Part shown: one piece after another, positions 4,392-6,074 of the stretch | Layout of the letters: each line of letters starts with the position of its first letter | How positions within the stretch are numbered: position 1 is the first letter of the stretch | DNA from: Castellaniella sp041675725 | GTDB taxonomy: Bacteria; Pseudomonadota; Gammaproteobacteria; Burkholderiales; Burkholderiaceae_B | Reading direction: 5' to 3' | Length of the DNA stretch: 6,074 nucleotides | Assembly (NCBI RefSeq): GCF_041675725.1 | Contig: NZ_JBAYTI010000102.1 | Coordinates: 1-6,074, forward strand | Made by a program: the position numbers and the translations under genes | Notes under the pieces: model-generated | What the model saw: the letters and a program-made list of their open reading frames with translations, nothing else | What the model was told of the DNA's origin: nothing | Database searches by the model: none

Positions 4392-5948
4392 ATGTCTTTC
4401 GAATCCCTGGGACTCAACCCGGCCCTGCTGTCGGCGCTCGACCGTGCCGGCTTCACCCAACCCACCCCCGTCCAGGCAGCCGCCATTCCGCGCGCCCTGA
4501 CGGGAGAAGATCTGATGGTTTCATCCCAGACGGGCAGCGGCAAGACCGCCGCATTCATGCTGCCCGTTCTGAACCGCATCGCCCAGTTGCCCGCCAACAA
4601 GGGCAGCGGGGTGCAGGTGCTGGTCCTCACACCCACCCGCGAACTCGCCCTGCAAGTGGCTGACGCCACCCGCATCTACGGCGCCGGCATCAACGGCCTG
4701 CGCATAGCCACGGTTGTTGGCGGCATGCCTTACGGCGCGCAGATCAAGGCCTTATCCCGCCGCGTTGATGTGCTGGTTGCCACACCAGGACGCCTTATCG
4801 ACCACCTTCAGGCCAAGCGCGTCAATTTGTCCACCGTGCGCACGCTGGTCCTGGACGAAGCCGACCGTATGCTGGACATGGGTTTCATCGAAGAGATCGA
4901 ATCCATCATTGCGCGCATCCCGGCCGAACGCCAGACGCTGCTGTTCTCGGCAACGCTGGACGGCACCGTGGCCCAACTGGCCGGGCGCATGATGCGCAAC
5001 CCGGCCCGCCTTGAACTGGCCGGCCAGAAGCAGCGCCACGAGAACATCGCGCAAACGCTGCTGTATGCCGACGACGGCTCGCACAAACTGCGCCTGCTGG
5101 ACCACCTGCTGCGCGACAGCGACCTCGACCAGGCCATCGTCTTCACGTCCACCAAGCGCGGTGCGGATGATCTGGCCGACTATCTGGCCGAGAACGGCTA
5201 TTCCGCTGCGGCGCTGCATGGCGACATGAACCAGCGCCAGCGTACCCGCACCCTGGGCCTGCTGCAACGCGGCAAGCTGCGCATTCTGGTAGCTACCGAC
5301 GTGGCCGCCCGTGGTATCGACGTACAAGGCATCAGCCACGCCTTCAACTACGATCTGCCCATGCAGGCGGAAGACTACGTCCATCGCATCGGCCGCACTG
5401 GCCGTGCCGGGCGCAACGGCCAGGCCTACACGCTGGCCACCCACATGGAACGCCACAAGATCCGCCGTATCGAGCACTTCATCGGCCGCAGCATTCCCAT
5501 GGAAGAAATCGCCGGCCTGGAACCACAACGCCGGCCACAACGCGGCTTCAGCAAGCGCCCTAGCGGTGGCGGTGGATACCGCGGTGCCCGGCGCGAAGGC
5601 TACGGCCAGGGCCGCCCTCAGGGTGAACATAAGCCCGCCTGGACGGGTGGCGAACGCCAGCACGACGGGAAACCCGAATGGAAGGCCGGCCAAAAAACGG
5701 AATGGAAGCCCGGCAACAAGCCTGAATGGAAATCCGATCGCCGGCCCGAGGGTAAAACCGAATGGCAGCCTGGCCGTAAATGGGAAGGCAAGCCAGAATG
5801 GAAACCTGGCCGCAAGACCGAATGGGCCGGCGACCGCAAGCCGCAGGCTGACGGCGCCCGCAGGTCTGGCCGCCCCAGCACTCGCAGCGATCGCAGCGCA
5901 TCACCTCGCCACAGCGAGCGCCCGCAACGGGACGCTGCCCGCTTCTGA
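4392..5948 (+). CDS. rhlE: DEAD-box ATP-dependent RNA helicase, RhlE type, with repeat-rich basic tail
   Basis: A 518-residue cytoplasmic RNA helicase that probably remodels RNA in ribosome assembly or mRNA decay. RecA-like domain 1 has the Q motif region (F21-Q28), motif I SQTGSGKT (45-52, K51), Ia PTRELA (81-86), Ib TPGR (131-134), II DEAD (155-158) and III SAT (186-188). Domain 2 has IV VFTST (250-254), HGDMNQRQR (276-284), V ATDVAARGID (301-310) and VI HRIGRTGR (331-338). The MSFESLGL start and overall pattern point to RhlE rather than DeaD or SrmB. After about residue 377 the tail is basic and low in complexity: a Gly/Arg-rich stretch (about 390-410), then six EW-containing repeats (427-482), then an Arg/Ser-rich end. 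The tail probably binds RNA. Translation starts at 4392 behind AAAGG; the long gap before it suggests its own promoter and possible cold-shock or leader control, as known for some DEAD-box genes. The exact subfamily name is less certain than the helicase call. Confidence 0.95.
   Translation: MSFESLGLNPALLSALDRAGFTQPTPVQAAAIPRALTGEDLMVSSQTGSGKTAAFMLPVLNRIAQLPANKGSGVQVLVLTPTRELALQVADATRIYGAGINGLRIATVVGGMPYGAQIKALSRRVDVLVATPGRLIDHLQAKRVNLSTVRTLVLDEADRMLDMGFIEEIESIIARIPAERQTLLFSATLDGTVAQLAGRMMRNPARLELAGQKQRHENIAQTLLYADDGSHKLRLLDHLLRDSDLDQAIVFTSTKRGADDLADYLAENGYSAAALHGDMNQRQRTRTLGLLQRGKLRILVATDVAARGIDVQGISHAFNYDLPMQAEDYVHRIGRTGRAGRNGQAYTLATHMERHKIRRIEHFIGRSIPMEEIAGLEPQRRPQRGFSKRPSGGGGYRGARREGYGQGRPQGEHKPAWTGGERQHDGKPEWKAGQKTEWKPGNKPEWKSDRRPEGKTEWQPGRKWEGKPEWKPGRKTEWAGDRKPQADGARRSGRPSTRSDRSASPRHSERPQRDAARF
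5670..5837 (+). repeat. Tandem repeats encoding alternating KPEW/KTEW units in the RhlE tail
   Basis: Six related units occur in frame, at residues 427, 435, 443, 455, 467 and 475, with the core alternating strictly between KPEW and KTEW. Most units are 8 residues (24 bases), such as KPEWKAGQ and KTEWKPGN; two carry a four-residue insert (RPEG and KWEG), giving 12. The DNA copies share a GAATGG core but differ at many third positions, so the array is not a very recent duplication. Period and alternation suggest growth by 16-residue double units. Confidence 0.85.
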
Positions 5949-5951
5949 ACA

Positions 5952-6000
5952 TGGCATAGTACATGTGGCTGGCAAACGCCGGCCACATGTACCGCTGCCA
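5952..6000 (+). terminator. Strong hairpin just after rhlE, possible 3' end element
   Basis: GTACATGTGGCTGGC (5959-5973) and GCCGGCCACATGTAC (5978-5992) form a 15-pair stem with one G-U and an AAAC loop. An outer TGGCA/TGCCA stem (5952-5956 with 5996-6000) adds five pairs across a small internal loop. It begins three bases after the rhlE stop. There is no T-run on either side, so it is not a classical intrinsic terminator; mRNA 3' protection, factor-dependent termination or a site for a DNA-binding protein are alternatives. Bases 6001-6074 hold nothing else that can be supported. Confidence 0.45.
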
Positions 6001-6074
6001 GTGTTGCCTCCGCCCGACTATTCCCGGGTTTGGGCAGCATCAGTGCACCTTCTGCCGGCGGCACACTCAGCCAC

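Noticed and set aside
4104..4675. Two minus-strand frames covering the rhlE leader (4104-4322 and 4175-4675)
   Set aside because: No recognisable protein, one is mostly antisense to rhlE, and they run through the terminator-like hairpin.
4752..5693. 313-codon open frame on the minus strand opposite rhlE
   Set aside because: It lies wholly antisense to a helicase with all motifs intact, its translation is Ala/Val/Gly-rich with no recognisable domain, and such frames are common opposite GC-rich genes.
5670..5837. CRISPR-like array
   Set aside because: The period is 24 or 36 bases in frame with the helicase, repeats are imperfect, and there are no unique spacers; it is a protein-coding repeat.
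5618..6064. 148-codon minus-strand frame running past the rhlE end
   Set aside because: Most of it mirrors the repetitive rhlE tail; the apparent repeats in its translation derive from that array, and no start signal supports it.

Overview
The window is GC-rich, densely coding DNA with every supported gene on the + strand. It most resembles a betaproteobacterial chromosome, probably order Burkholderiales and perhaps Alcaligenaceae. The reasons are a trpD-trpC pair without trpF or trpBA, a single-domain TrpC, a family 1 uracil-DNA glycosylase downstream of trpC, a RhlE-type helicase, and overall protein style. This placement is inference from recognition, not from a search. No mobile element, CRISPR array, rRNA or tRNA was seen.

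Layout. Bases 3-4037 read as one compact operon: the 3' end of trpD (anthranilate phosphoribosyltransferase), trpC (indole-3-glycerol-phosphate synthase), a two-domain PPK2 class II polyphosphate:AMP phosphotransferase (pap), and one reading frame that joins a HIT-family nucleotide hydrolase/transferase domain to a complete uracil-DNA glycosylase (ung). All three junctions are ATGA overlaps of 4 bases, which suggests tight translational coupling. A 354-base gap (4038-4391) follows. It is locally AT-richer and holds a -10-like TATACT, repeated ATACTAG words, and several hairpins that could form a long structured leader. Then comes rhlE (4392-5948), a DEAD-box RNA helicase with all canonical motifs and an unusual basic tail made of alternating KPEW/KTEW repeats. 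Just after its stop lies a strong hairpin (15-bp stem, AAAC loop) without a U-tract. No gene is supported in the remaining bases to 6074.

How the genes may work together. TrpD and TrpC are consecutive parts of tryptophan synthesis. The other operon members do not belong to that pathway. Pap phosphorylates AMP to ADP using polyphosphate. HIT domains typically release AMP or another NMP from nucleotide conjugates. UDG starts base-excision repair of uracil in DNA. The HIT-UDG fusion next to an AMP-recycling kinase is the most unusual arrangement here. A functional link (nucleotide conjugate or adenylated-DNA clean-up combined with uracil repair, and AMP recycling) is conceivable but is inference only. 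RhlE looks like a separate transcription unit, perhaps controlled post-transcriptionally through its leader.
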